In this document: positions 1 to 7,499 of the stretch, piece by piece | Layout of the letters: each line of letters opens with the position of its first letter | How positions within the stretch are numbered: position 1 is the first letter of the stretch | Assembly (NCBI GenBank): GCA_026990815.1 | Contig: JALXCS010000281.1 | Location: 1-13,786, forward strand | Length of the DNA stretch: 13,786 nucleotides | Origin: Methylomonas sp. | Lineage (GTDB): Bacteria > Pseudomonadota > Gammaproteobacteria > Methylococcales > Methylomonadaceae | Reading direction: 5' to 3' | Translations under genes and position numbers: made by a program | The notes under the pieces: model-generated | Seen by the model: only the letters and a program-made list of their open reading frames with translations | Databases searched by the model: none | Told to the model about the DNA's origin: nothing

Positions 1-73
1 ATATAGAGTCATTCTGGTCTTTTTTTTGGGATGACTTAATAATTTACTTTTTAAAAACGCAGGAAACTTACTC
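1..73 (+). other. pnp upstream leader, possible tail of an upstream terminator
   Basis: This is the non-coding stretch before pnp. It contains eight T's (20-27) and a weak inverted repeat, AGTCAT (7-12) with ATGACT (31-36). In many proteobacteria rpsO lies directly upstream of pnp, so the T run could be the end of an rpsO terminator whose left arm lies outside the window. Alternatively, the repeat could be a small leader hairpin. An AGGAAA purine stretch at 61-66 is the likely ribosome-binding site for the GTG start at 74. Confidence 0.3.
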
Positions 74-2167
74 GTGAATCCAATCAGGAAAGAATTTCAA
101 TACGGCGATACTCTAGTTTCTCTTGAAACAGGGGAAATTGCTCGCCAAGCCGATGGTGCAGTCATTATTAATATGGAAGGAACATCCCTTCTGGTTACTG
201 TGGTTGCCAAAAAAGAACCGTCAGGAGGAGACTTTTTCCCCTTGACAGTTAATTACCAGGAAAAAGCTTATGCAGCAGGAAAAATCCCGGGTGGCTTTTT
301 CAAACGTGAAGGGCGGCCAAGTGAGCAGGAAACCTTAACCTCTAGATTGATTGATCGACCGATTAGGCCTCTTTTTCCAGAAGGTTATACTAACGAGGTG
401 CAAATTATTGCGACAGTAATTTCGCTCAATCCTGAAATTGACCCTGAAATTCCTGCGCTTTTAGGTTCTTCAGCTGCTTTAGCTGTTTCCGGTTTGCCAT
501 TTAATGGGCCGATTGGAGCAGCACGTGTGGGCTATAAGAATGGCGAATATTTATTGAACCCATCCGCAACAGCAATTAAAGATTCCCAGCTTGAATTGGT
601 TGTCGCTGGTACTCAGCAAGCCGTACTGATGGTTGAGTCAGAAGCTGATCGACTCTCTGAGGAAGTTATGTTGGGATCAGTTTTGTTTGGTCACGAGCAA
701 ATGCAAACGGCTATTCAAGCCATCAATGAATTTGCTGAGCAGGTCAATCCAACTGCAATTGAATGGTCTGCTCCGGCAGTTGATTCTGAGTTACAAAAGT
801 TGGTCAGCGAAGAAGTTGAAGCTAAAGTTGCTGAAGCCTATCAAATTGCTGAAAAACTGGTGCGACAAGAAACCTTAAAGGAAATCAGGAATTCAGTTGT
901 AGAAAAATTAATTGCTGATGAGCAGTATGAAGAAAATGACATCCGGGCAATCATTGAAAATCTTGAGAAAAAAATAGTTCGTGGATCAATTTTGTCAGAT
1001 AAAAAACGAATTGATGGCCGAGATCTGGATACCGTCAGGCCGATTAGTATCAGGACTGGAGTAATACCCAGAGCACATGGTTCTGCGCTGTTTACGCGTG
1101 GTGAAACGCAGGCCTTGGTCGTCGCGACTTTGGGGACCGAGCGTGATGCCCAGGTGATAGATGCTTTGGCTGGAGAATATAGAGAACCTTTTATGTTGCA
1201 CTATAATTTTCCGCCCTTTTGCGTCGGTGAAACGGGTTTTGTCGGCTCTCCCAAACGCCGTGAAATAGGTCATGGCCGCTTAGCCAAGCGTGGCGTAAAG
1301 GCTGTTCTTCCCGATATGGAGGAATTCCCTTATGTTGTCCGTGTGGTTTCAGAAATAACTGAATCCAACGGCTCAAGCTCAATGGCTTCGGTATGTGGTA
1401 CCAGTTTGGCATTAATGGATGCCGGTGTTCCGGTCAAGGCTCCTGTTGCAGGTATTGCTATGGGACTGATCAAGGAAGATGAAGAATTTGCAGTTTTGTC
1501 TGACATTATGGGTGATGAAGACCATCTGGGTGATATGGACTTTAAAGTGGCAGGGACCGAGGAAGGAATTACCGCACTTCAAATGGATATCAAAATTGAA
1601 GGGATTACTTCTGAAATAATGGAAAAAGCACTGGAACAGGCGAAAGCAGGCAGATTGCATATTCTTGGTGAAATGAACAAATCATTACCTGTTACACGGT
1701 TGGAAATGTCTGATTTTGCCCCAAGAATTATTACCATTAAAATTGATCCCAGCAAAATTCGCGAAGTAATTGGTAAAGGTGGTGCTACGATTCGTGGAAT
1801 TACTGAACAGACCGGTGCTAGTGTTGATTTGACTGATGACGGCATTGTAAAAATTGCTTCGGTAGATAAAGCAGCAGGTGAAGAAGCAAAGCGTATTATT
1901 GAAGAGATTACTGCTGAAGTCGAAGTTGGCAAAACCTATGAAGGCAAGGTCGTCAGGCTAATGGATTTTGGCGCATTCGTGACCATTTTGCCTGGCAAGG
2001 ACGGTTTGGTTCATATCTCCCAGATTTCTGATGAAAGGGTTGAAAAAGTTAGCGACAAACTTTCAGAAGGAGATGTTGTCAAAGTGAAAGTGCTGGAAAT
2101 AGATCGTCAGGGAAGGGTCAGGTTGAGCATGAAAGCGACTGACGAAGGAAAGCAAGGAAAAGAATAG
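74..2167 (+). CDS. pnp: Polyribonucleotide nucleotidyltransferase (PNPase)
   Basis: PNPase is the 3'-to-5' phosphorolytic exoribonuclease of RNA decay. It works as a cytoplasmic trimer and is often part of the RNase E degradosome. The 697-residue product has every expected domain: a first RNase PH core (about residues 10-145) with the GGFFKREGRPSE loop near 73-84, a helical linker (about 150-300), and a second RNase PH core (about 310-540). A KH domain follows (about 553-612, GKGG at 567-570), then an S1 domain (about 618-688). The catalytic-core aspartates corresponding to E. coli D486 and D492 appear as D481 and D487 in the GDEDHLGDMDF block. The GTG start is supported by AGGAAA upstream and by an N-terminus resembling other PNPases (MNPIRKEFQYG). 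Length is normal and nothing is disrupted. A terminator follows directly. Confidence 0.98.
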   Translation: MNPIRKEFQYGDTLVSLETGEIARQADGAVIINMEGTSLLVTVVAKKEPSGGDFFPLTVNYQEKAYAAGKIPGGFFKREGRPSEQETLTSRLIDRPIRPLFPEGYTNEVQIIATVISLNPEIDPEIPALLGSSAALAVSGLPFNGPIGAARVGYKNGEYLLNPSATAIKDSQLELVVAGTQQAVLMVESEADRLSEEVMLGSVLFGHEQMQTAIQAINEFAEQVNPTAIEWSAPAVDSELQKLVSEEVEAKVAEAYQIAEKLVRQETLKEIRNSVVEKLIADEQYEENDIRAIIENLEKKIVRGSILSDKKRIDGRDLDTVRPISIRTGVIPRAHGSALFTRGETQALVVATLGTERDAQVIDALAGEYREPFMLHYNFPPFCVGETGFVGSPKRREIGHGRLAKRGVKAVLPDMEEFPYVVRVVSEITESNGSSSMASVCGTSLALMDAGVPVKAPVAGIAMGLIKEDEEFAVLSDIMGDEDHLGDMDFKVAGTEEGITALQMDIKIEGITSEIMEKALEQAKAGRLHILGEMNKSLPVTRLEMSDFAPRIITIKIDPSKIREVIGKGGATIRGITEQTGASVDLTDDGIVKIASVDKAAGEEAKRIIEEITAEVEVGKTYEGKVVRLMDFGAFVTILPGKDGLVHISQISDERVEKVSDKLSEGDVVKVKVLEIDRQGRVRLSMKATDEGKQGKE

Positions 2168-2188
2168 ATTCTAAGAAAATTATTCTCC

Positions 2189-2213
2189 AAAAAGGGCCAA
2201 TGGCCCTTTTTTT
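2189..2213 (+). terminator. Rho-independent terminator of pnp
   Basis: A ten-base stem, AAAAAGGGCC at 2189-2198 pairing with GGCCCTTTTT at 2202-2211, encloses a three-base loop and runs into a tract of seven T's (2207-2213). It starts 21 bases after the pnp stop codon. The A/T arms make it symmetric, so it could work in both directions, but only the rightward pnp transcript needs it. Confidence 0.9.
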
Positions 2214-2236
2214 ATGAACACTGTCTATGGAAAAAC

Positions 2237-2914
2237 ATGATTGGTATAAAATCAATATTTGACCCTGAGTGTACGCAATGCTCCCGATTACATGGTTTTC
2301 TTTTGGATGTTAAAGAAAAATATCCTGAATACCACGCAAGACCGGTTGCTCCATTTGGTGTTGAAAATCCGGAGCTACTAATAGTGGGCCTGGCACCAGG
2401 AATGCATGGTGCCAATGCCTCTGGTCGGCCATTTACTGGCGATTATGCCGGAATTTTATTGTATCAGGCATTATTTGATTTTGGTTATAGCAATAAGGCA
2501 CAATCTGAATCTGTAAGTGATGGTTTACAACTGAAGAATTGTCGTATTACCAATGCAGTGAAATGTTTACCACCTCAAAATAAACCTACAGGTGAAGAGG
2601 TCAAAACCTGCAATCAATTTTTAACGGCCGAATTGGAACAGTTACCAGACCAGGCTATTATTTTGGCGCTTGGCAATATTGCCCATCAAGCAGTATTAAA
2701 GACTTTTCGGCTAAAATTAAATAGTGCGGTTTTTGGTCATAATGTGGTGCATGAATTGCCTAATGGTCGTTTGCTGGTTGATTCTTATCACTGTAGCCGC
2801 TATAACGTACAAACCAAGCGTTTGACCAAGGAAATGTTTGACGATGTTTTTTCAAATATTGCCAGATTAATGCATGAAAGACGAAACAGCCCAACAAAAA
2901 ACAGAAAAATTTGA
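2237..2914 (+). CDS. Uracil-DNA glycosylase, family 5 (UDGb) type, iron-sulfur
   Basis: This 225-residue protein probably removes uracil and other deaminated bases from DNA to start base-excision repair. Motif 1 is GLAPGMHGAN with SGRPFTGD (residues 51-69), the extended form typical of the UDGb group rather than the GExPG form of family 4. Motif 2 is SYHCSRYN (183-190), with a Cys in place of the Pro of the classical HPS. Four cysteines, C12, C15, C110 and C125, have the spacing of the [4Fe-4S] ligands in family 4/5 enzymes. The start is ATG 2237, with GGA about 6-8 bases upstream; nearby ATGs at 2214 and 2227 are out of frame. The gene ends 41 bases inside uvrC, so the two repair genes are probably translated together. 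Family assignment rests on motifs, so the exact base specificity is not known. Confidence 0.88.
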   Translation: MIGIKSIFDPECTQCSRLHGFLLDVKEKYPEYHARPVAPFGVENPELLIVGLAPGMHGANASGRPFTGDYAGILLYQALFDFGYSNKAQSESVSDGLQLKNCRITNAVKCLPPQNKPTGEEVKTCNQFLTAELEQLPDQAIILALGNIAHQAVLKTFRLKLNSAVFGHNVVHELPNGRLLVDSYHCSRYNVQTKRLTKEMFDDVFSNIARLMHERRNSPTKNRKI

Positions 2915-4723
2915 TGCGAAAGCTTTTTTAAAGACGCTGACTAAGCGGCCGGGCATTTATAAAATGCTTAATGCCGATGGTGAAGTGCTGTATATCGGCA
3001 AGGCCAAAAATCTTAAAAACAGGATTTCAAGTTACTTCAACAAACAAAATTGTTCGCCCAAGCAACAAGTTATGGTGGCAAGGATTGCCTCGATAGATGT
3101 TACAGTAACCCACACTGAAGGAGAAGCCTTATTGCTGGAAAGCCAGCAAATCAAACGCTATAAACCTCGCTACAATATTTGCTTAAGAGATGATAAGTCT
3201 TATCCTTTTATTTATATTTCCAGTCAACATGATTTTCCCCGCATTACTTTTCATCGGGGGGCAAAAAAAAGCCAGGCAAGTATTTTGGACCTTATCCCAG
3301 TGCGGGCGCTGTTCGGGAAACCCTGAAATTACTGCAAAAAATATTTCCGGTTCGTCAATGTGAAGACACCTATTACCAAAATCGTTCCAGACCTTGTTTG
3401 CAGTATCAGATAGAAAGGTGTACCGCTCCTTGTGTTAACTTGGTCAGCAAGACTGATTATGCCCTAGATGTAGAAAATACCTTGTTATTTCTTGAAGGAA
3501 AAAGTGATCAGTTAATCAACCAATTAATCGATAAAATGGAAAAAACAGCGGCAGACTTGGCTTTTGAGCAGGCGGCCGTTTACCGGGATCAGATTGGTAA
3601 AATTCGAAGCGTTCTGGAAAAACATTTTGTACATGGTGAAAAAGGTGATGTTGATATTATTGTTTGTGCAGTTAAGGCGGGTCTTGCCTGTGTGCAGGTA
3701 TTTTTTATCCGCAATGGACAGCATTTGGGAAATAAAACTTTTTTTCCGGCAATTAGTGAGGAATATAGTCCAGAAAAAATACTTCAGGCCTTTATTCCTC
3801 AATATTATCTTGAAAAGCAAGTGCCTCATGAGTTGATTGTTAGTCATGAGCTTGAGGAACGGGAGTTATTGCAACAAGTACTGAGTTATCAGTCAGAACA
3901 CCAGGTAATAATTTCGCCCAATGTGCGAAGTGATCGGTTGAAATGGCTGCAGCTTGCTAAAACTAATGTTGAAAATGCATTGCTTAGTAAACTTTCTGAC
4001 CGACAAGGTCTGTATGCCAGGTTTTTGAGTTTGCAGGAGGAATTGGGATGTGCTGAAACACCAAAACGTTTGGAATGTTTCGATATTAGTCATATACAAG
4101 GGGATCAGACAGTCGCATCTTGTGTTGTGTTCGACAGGGAAGGGCCAGTAAAATCGGCATATCGCCGTTTTAATATTGATGGGATTACCGGAGGCGACGA
4201 TTATGCGGCAATTCACCAAGCGGTTTCACGGCGATTTGCCAGGCTAAAAAAAGGTGAACATGAGGCCCCGGATATATTGTTTATTGATGGTGGCAAAGGC
4301 CAGGTCAATGAAGCAGAAAAGGCTTTAGCTGAATTAGCTATAAAAAATGTTATGATAGTGGGTGTTTCCAAAGGTCCAGACCGGAAACCGGGGATGGAAA
4401 AGATTATTTTGCCGGGAGAGAATCAACCACTTGATTTTACGCCGGGAGCAAGCTCCTTGCTATTAATTCAGTATATCAGGGATGAGGCACACCGGTTTGC
4501 GATTACAGGCCACAGGCAACGAAGAAATAAGGCAAAAAGGCAATCTGCCTTGGAAGGAATTGCCGGGCTAGGACCAAAAAGAAGACAATTATTATTAAAA
4601 CAGTTTGGGGGAATGCAGGGGGTTTCACGTGCAGGAGTTGATGCACTATGTAGCATTGATGGTATTAGTCGGCAATTGGCGCAACGTATTTATGATACGT
4701 TTCACTTGCAGCAGGATATGTGA
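2874..4723 (+). CDS. uvrC: UvrC, excinuclease ABC subunit C, split by a one-base frameshift
   Basis: UvrC makes both incisions around a lesion in UvrABC nucleotide-excision repair. As written, the first frame (2874-3326) leaves the family sequence after GAKK and ends at a premature stop, while the rest reads in the -1 frame from about 3269 to 4723. Joined at the A run 3263-3270, the two parts give a 616-residue protein, close to the usual 610 or so. The joined protein has a GIY-YIG nuclease (GIY at 27-29, Y40, R50 and probable catalytic E89) and a UVR motif (about 214-250). It also has the RNase H-like nuclease (FDISH with D404, DGGKGQ with D472, H540) and helix-hairpin-helix repeats (about 559-615). 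Every known catalytic element is kept and no stop interrupts the second frame. A sequencing error in the homopolymer, slippage on A8, or a very recent mutation are the possible causes. The gene overlaps the glycosylase gene by 41 bases. Confidence 0.93.
3263..3270 (+). other. uvrC: A8 run at the uvrC frameshift site
   Basis: Eight consecutive A's follow GC in the codons GCA AAA AAA AGC. Stepping back one base after the second AAA, or adding one A, gives GCA AAA AAA AAG CCA GGC AAG, which continues exactly into the conserved UvrC sequence (KKKPGKYFGPYPS). The zero-frame A_AAA_AAA is also a recognised slippery heptamer. The sequence alone cannot tell a -1 ribosomal shift or polymerase slippage from an assembly error. 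Confidence 0.9.
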
Positions 4724-4883
4724 TCTCCGTTTTTTCATGATGAAAACTTTTACCGCAATTGCTTTTCAGTTTTTCAGTATGGAAAATGCTTCTGCAGCAG
4801 CAACTAGCAGAATTCAGGGGGGACAAATTTTGATGTATAAAATCCTATATAACACTTCCGGTGAAAAGTAAAGCAGGATAACA
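4724..4883 (+). other. uvrC-pgsA intergenic region with a short open frame
   Basis: This 160-base gap begins with an odd palindrome, TTTTCAT-G-ATGAAAA (4732-4746), just after the uvrC stop. An open frame of 44 codons runs from ATG 4737 to the stop at 4869-4871. It has no good ribosome-binding site, no recognisable similarity, and it starts inside the palindrome, so I do not call it a gene. I see no convincing promoter; an AT-rich stretch (TATAAAATCCTATATAAC, near 4835-4855) lacks a matching -35 box. The gap ends with AGGATAA, the pgsA ribosome-binding site. Confidence 0.35.
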
Positions 4884-5444
4884 ATGCTCGAGTATAATCT
4901 GCCAACTATCCTAACATTACTGAGAATCGCTTCAATTCCGTTACTGGTGGTATTGTATTATTTGCCATGGCAGTATTCCAATGCAGCCTGTACTGTGATT
5001 TTTATATTGGCAGCGCTAACGGATTGGCTGGATGGTTATCTTGCCCGGAAAATGGGTCAGGAAACGGCATTCGGCGCCTTTTTGGATCCGGTTGCTGATA
5101 AATTAATGGTCGCTATTGTCCTGGTGTTGATCGTACAGAGTGAGGCAAGTATGGCTATCGCTATTCCTGCCGCGGTTATTATTGGCCGGGAAATCACCAT
5201 AGCTTCTTTGCGGGAGTGGATGGCTGAAATCGGGCAGCGCAGGCATATTGCGGTATCCCAGATGGGAAAATGGAAAACAACGGCACAAATGATTGCGATT
5301 ATTTGCCTGCTATATGGTTCGGAATTATTCAATTTACCGATCAAGGAGATTGGTTATGCTTTACTTTATTTGGCGGCTGTATTAACACTCTGGTCGATGA
5401 TCGGTTATTTATCAGTAGCATTGAAAACAATCAATGAAAAATAG
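4884..5444 (+). CDS. pgsA: CDP-diacylglycerol--glycerol-3-phosphate 3-phosphatidyltransferase
   Basis: PgsA is the inner-membrane enzyme that joins CDP-diacylglycerol and glycerol-3-phosphate to make phosphatidylglycerol-phosphate, the committed step to phosphatidylglycerol and cardiolipin. The 186-residue protein carries the complete CDP-alcohol phosphatidyltransferase signature: D47, D50, G51, A54, R55, G64, D68 and D72 with canonical spacing (DWLDGYLAR then GAFLDPVAD). It is strongly hydrophobic, with about four to six membrane helices (about 8-28, 33-47, 75-103, 134-145, 155-178). The length is usual for the family. It follows uvrC, the order seen in many gammaproteobacteria. AGGAT lies about 7 bases before the ATG. 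None of the tRNA genes that follow pgsA in E. coli are present here. Confidence 0.95.
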   Translation: MLEYNLPTILTLLRIASIPLLVVLYYLPWQYSNAACTVIFILAALTDWLDGYLARKMGQETAFGAFLDPVADKLMVAIVLVLIVQSEASMAIAIPAAVIIGREITIASLREWMAEIGQRRHIAVSQMGKWKTTAQMIAIICLLYGSELFNLPIKEIGYALLYLAAVLTLWSMIGYLSVALKTINEK

Positions 5445-5467
5445 CGATTTACGTATATCTAAAAAAC

Positions 5468-6115
5468 ATGTCGATGCCTGAAAAGAATTCGATATTAAAT
5501 GTAATAAAAAAGGACATGGAAAAAGAAAAAGAAAAAAAACAACAGCTTACCGAAATCAAGGATGAGATACTCGTGGCAGCCTTAAAATTATTTGCCGAAA
5601 AAGGTTATTTTAATACTTCCCTTACTGATATTAAGGACCAGATAGGAGCAAAAACAACAAGTCCTATCACTCGTCAATTCAAGACCAAACAAACCATAGC
5701 CAGTGAATTATACCATGTCATTCTTGATAATCTCAATATCTCTATTGACGATATCCGGAGACGCAACAAAAAAGTTGTTGATCAATTACGGGAAATTGTA
5801 GATTTAATGTTTACATTAACGGTAGACGCACCGGAAATTATGCGGTTTTTGTTGATATTGAATGTTTCTGAATTCCTGCCAGAAGAAAAATCACTTTACC
5901 AGACTAATCCATTCCGAAAAATCCAAAAAATATTCGAAGCCGGCGTCAAGTCAGGGGAAATACGCGAACTTGATCCGATAATGACTTATTGTCAGTTTTT
6001 TGGAATTATTTTTCAGGTAATAACCATGATTCTGAATGGGGTCAATGGTAAAAAAGCCAGTGTTTATCAATCGTCGGCATGGATTGCCGCCTGGAAAAGT
6101 ATTGCTAAGGCGTAA
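5468..6115 (+). CDS. TetR/AcrR-family transcriptional regulator
   Basis: This 215-residue protein has a TetR-type N-terminal DNA-binding domain at about residues 30-80 (ILVAALKLFAEKGYFNTSLTDI, with the recognition helix near 61-72, then FKTKQTIASELY). The C-terminal part is helical and should hold the ligand pocket and dimer interface; its ligand cannot be guessed. About 25 charged, lysine-rich residues precede the helix-turn-helix. The stretch normally read as T-LY-x-HF is SPITRQF here, so the usual Tyr is missing. The start at ATG 5468 lacks an obvious ribosome-binding site; ATG 5474 and ATG 5516 are alternatives, but the purines before 5516 are too close. It sits 23 bases after pgsA and may be co-transcribed with it. 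No regulated partner is visible nearby. Confidence 0.82.
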   Translation: MSMPEKNSILNVIKKDMEKEKEKKQQLTEIKDEILVAALKLFAEKGYFNTSLTDIKDQIGAKTTSPITRQFKTKQTIASELYHVILDNLNISIDDIRRRNKKVVDQLREIVDLMFTLTVDAPEIMRFLLILNVSEFLPEEKSLYQTNPFRKIQKIFEAGVKSGEIRELDPIMTYCQFFGIIFQVITMILNGVNGKKASVYQSSAWIAAWKSIAKA

Positions 6116-6224
6116 GCTATCCCCCCAATAAGGTTCTCTATAATTCTCTCTTTGATGACTGCGCATGGCCAAGCAAGAGTTTATGATTTGTAACTTTGTC
6201 ACTGATAATCTTAACCAGACTGAT

Positions 6225-6230
6225 TATAAT
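6225..6230 (+). promoter_or_regulatory. Possible -10 box for the DUF2892 gene
   Basis: A perfect TATAAT lies 36 bases before the start codon at 6266, inside the 150-base gap after the TetR gene. No good -35 box is found at 16-18 bases; TTGTCA upstream is too far (23 bases). The gap is otherwise featureless, and its size supports a separate promoter here. Confidence 0.4.
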
Positions 6231-6265
6231 GTCAGCTTCTGAAAATAATAACAGAGGAGCAGATT

Positions 6266-6463
6266 ATGAAAGCAAATGTTGGTGGTACAGATAAGATTTT
6301 GCGGATTGTTGTCGGCTTGGCGATTATCGGTTGGGGGGTTATGGAAAAGAACTGGTTAGGCGCTATTGGTATTGTACCGTTGGCAACTGCCTTGATTAAT
6401 TTTTGCCCCCTTTATTCCATGATAGGACTTAACACCAGCAAGGACAAGGAAGAAGCTAGTTGA
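6266..6463 (+). CDS. DUF2892 family small membrane protein
   Basis: This 65-residue protein matches the DUF2892 family (the membrane module also found at the C-terminus of YgaP-type rhodanese proteins). It begins with MKANVGGTDKILRIVVGLAI, has two hydrophobic helices (about residues 11-25 and 30-45), and ends with the conserved CPLYSMIGLNT region. The single Cys at 47 is typical of the family. The function is unknown; it is an inner-membrane protein. A strong ribosome-binding site, GAGGAG, lies 8-13 bases upstream of the ATG. It is the last rightward gene before the convergence point. Confidence 0.88.
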   Translation: MKANVGGTDKILRIVVGLAIIGWGVMEKNWLGAIGIVPLATALINFCPLYSMIGLNTSKDKEEAS

Positions 6464-6491
6464 TGCCGGCCCGCTAGGTAGTTTCAAATAT

Positions 6492-6529
6492 ACACCAGTC
6501 CTGAGTCAATTACCGGGATTGGTGTTATT
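6492..6529. terminator. Probable bidirectional terminator between convergent genes
   Basis: ACACCAGTCC (6492-6501) pairs with GGATTGGTGT (6516-6525) over ten bases with one G-T wobble, with a 14-base loop. Short T-rich runs follow on both sides (TTATTT rightward, ATATTT leftward). The position, between the stop codons of two convergent genes, supports termination in both directions, but the T tracts are weak. Confidence 0.6.
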
Positions 6530-6720
6530 TATGCCTGCAATTTGTTTTTATCTTTGGCCGCCTGCGTTTTTAATTTCCTTTCCTCCCTGATGGGCAACAT
6601 AATAAAATAAAAGGCTAACCCGGACAAAAGTAAGTATTTAACCTTGAATGCAAAAGCCAAAGTTGCCATAGCATCAGGATGGGTACTCAAGTAAAAATTA
6701 ATCTGATCAAATATTTCCAT
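6529..6720 (-). CDS. Small single-helix membrane protein of unknown function
   Basis: I do not recognise this protein. From ATG 6720 it has 63 residues: an N-terminal stretch (MEIFDQINFYLSTHPDAMAT), one membrane helix at about residues 28-43 (VKYLLLSGLAFYFIML), then a basic tail (REERKLKTQAAKDKNK) likely to sit in the cytoplasm. The frame is open further upstream to 6759, but that would overlap the Crp-like gene by 29 bases; the start at 6720 leaves a 10-base gap and fits the hydrophobic profile better. It is almost certainly co-transcribed with the regulator upstream and may act in the same response. Confidence 0.6.
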   Translation of the reverse strand: MEIFDQINFYLSTHPDAMATLAFAFKVKYLLLSGLAFYFIMLPIREERKLKTQAAKDKNKLQA

Positions 6721-6730
6721 AACACACCGC

Positions 6731-7396
6731 CTACCAGGAAGCAGGTAATTTCTTTTCAATTGTTAAAGTATTGTCTTTGATAGCAATATATTCGCCTTTG
6801 GTCAGTTCTTTCATGATTTTATTGACCATTTCTCTGGAAGCCCCAACCATATTCGCCAATTCCTGCTGTGTCGGTCTTTCAGGAATAATAGCAACACCAT
6901 CCTTTACAATTGCCAGATCCAGCAAGGTTCTGATGGTGCGTTCATATACATTGAGCAATGCCAGTTGCTTAATTTTACCACTGACCTGGACCACTTTGTG
7001 CGATAAATCATGAATTAAATTAAAAGCCACATCAGGATGTTTGGCCAGCCAGGCTTTAAAATCAGCTTTAGCTATGGCTCCACATGTGGTTTTTTCCAAT
7101 GTTACAACAGAAGCGGAACGTGGTTCATCGCCCAATAATGCTAGTTCGCCAAAATAGGAGCCGGCTTCTTGGGTAAACAAGGTCACTTCCCTGCCATCCT
7201 CGTCACTGGAAAACACCCTAACTTTTCCGTAAATCAAAATGTACAGGCAATTGGTATCATCGCCTTCAGTAATAATAAAGGTTCGTTTATGAAAAACACT
7301 CAAATTTGCATGTTCTGCCAGCTCCTTAATCGCATCGTCAGTAACATGCGCCAAAAACGGGATTTTTTTCAGCCCAATAAATATTTCATTTTTCAT
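6731..7396 (-). CDS. Crp/Fnr-family transcriptional regulator, CRP-like
   Basis: This 221-residue protein has a cyclic-nucleotide-binding domain (about residues 10-125) and a C-terminal winged helix (about 145-215). The phosphate-binding cassette FGELALLGDEPRSAS (82-96) keeps the residues matching E. coli CRP E72, R82 and S83 (E84, R93, S94), so cAMP or another cyclic nucleotide is a likely ligand. It lacks the N-terminal cysteine cluster of Fnr, so it is not an oxygen sensor of that kind. The recognition helix, ASREMVNKIM (186-195), keeps the R-E pair that CRP uses to read TGTGA half-sites. The start ATG 7396 is preceded by AAGGTAAG. No clear TGTGA-N6-TCACA site was found in the window, so its targets are probably elsewhere. 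Confidence 0.9.
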   Translation of the reverse strand: MKNEIFIGLKKIPFLAHVTDDAIKELAEHANLSVFHKRTFIITEGDDTNCLYILIYGKVRVFSSDEDGREVTLFTQEAGSYFGELALLGDEPRSASVVTLEKTTCGAIAKADFKAWLAKHPDVAFNLIHDLSHKVVQVSGKIKQLALLNVYERTIRTLLDLAIVKDGVAIIPERPTQQELANMVGASREMVNKIMKELTKGEYIAIKDNTLTIEKKLPASW

Positions 7397-7418
7397 GGCT
7401 ACTTACCTTTTTTAATAG

Positions 7419-7452
7419 ACAGTTGGGATAAACTCCTTTTTTCCTCAACTGT
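7419..7452. promoter_or_regulatory. Inverted repeat in the leader of the Crp-like gene
   Basis: ACAGTTG (7419-7425) and CAACTGT (7446-7452) form a perfect 7-base inverted repeat separated by 20 bases, 23-56 bases upstream of the Crp-like start. The leftward transcript has A-rich rather than U-rich sequence after it, so it does not look like a terminator. It could be an operator or a leader hairpin; this is a weak call. Confidence 0.3.
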
Positions 7453-7456
7453 GTTT

Positions 7457-7489
7457 AAAAATTGGCGAGCAAAAATTACTGTCCGCCAA
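7457..7489 (-). terminator. Probable terminator of the DUF302 gene
   Basis: On the minus strand TTGGCG pairs with CGCCAA (plus-strand 7484-7489 and 7462-7467), followed at once by TTTTT. The stem is only 6 bases and the loop 16 bases, so it is modest, but it starts 11 bases past the DUF302 stop codon, which is a normal position. Confidence 0.5.
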
Positions 7490-7499
7490 CTTGAGTTGA

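Noticed and set aside
995..1932. Several open frames of 70-117 codons on the strand opposite pnp
   Set aside because: They mirror the highly conserved coding sequence of pnp and show no ribosome-binding sites or domain features.
4605..4871. Open frame of 88 codons across the uvrC end and the gap before pgsA
   Set aside because: Its first half overlaps conserved uvrC sequence in another frame, and the remainder has no ribosome-binding site or recognisable similarity.
5445..5467. tRNA genes expected after pgsA by analogy with E. coli
   Set aside because: Only 23 bases separate pgsA from the TetR gene and no cloverleaf sequence is present.
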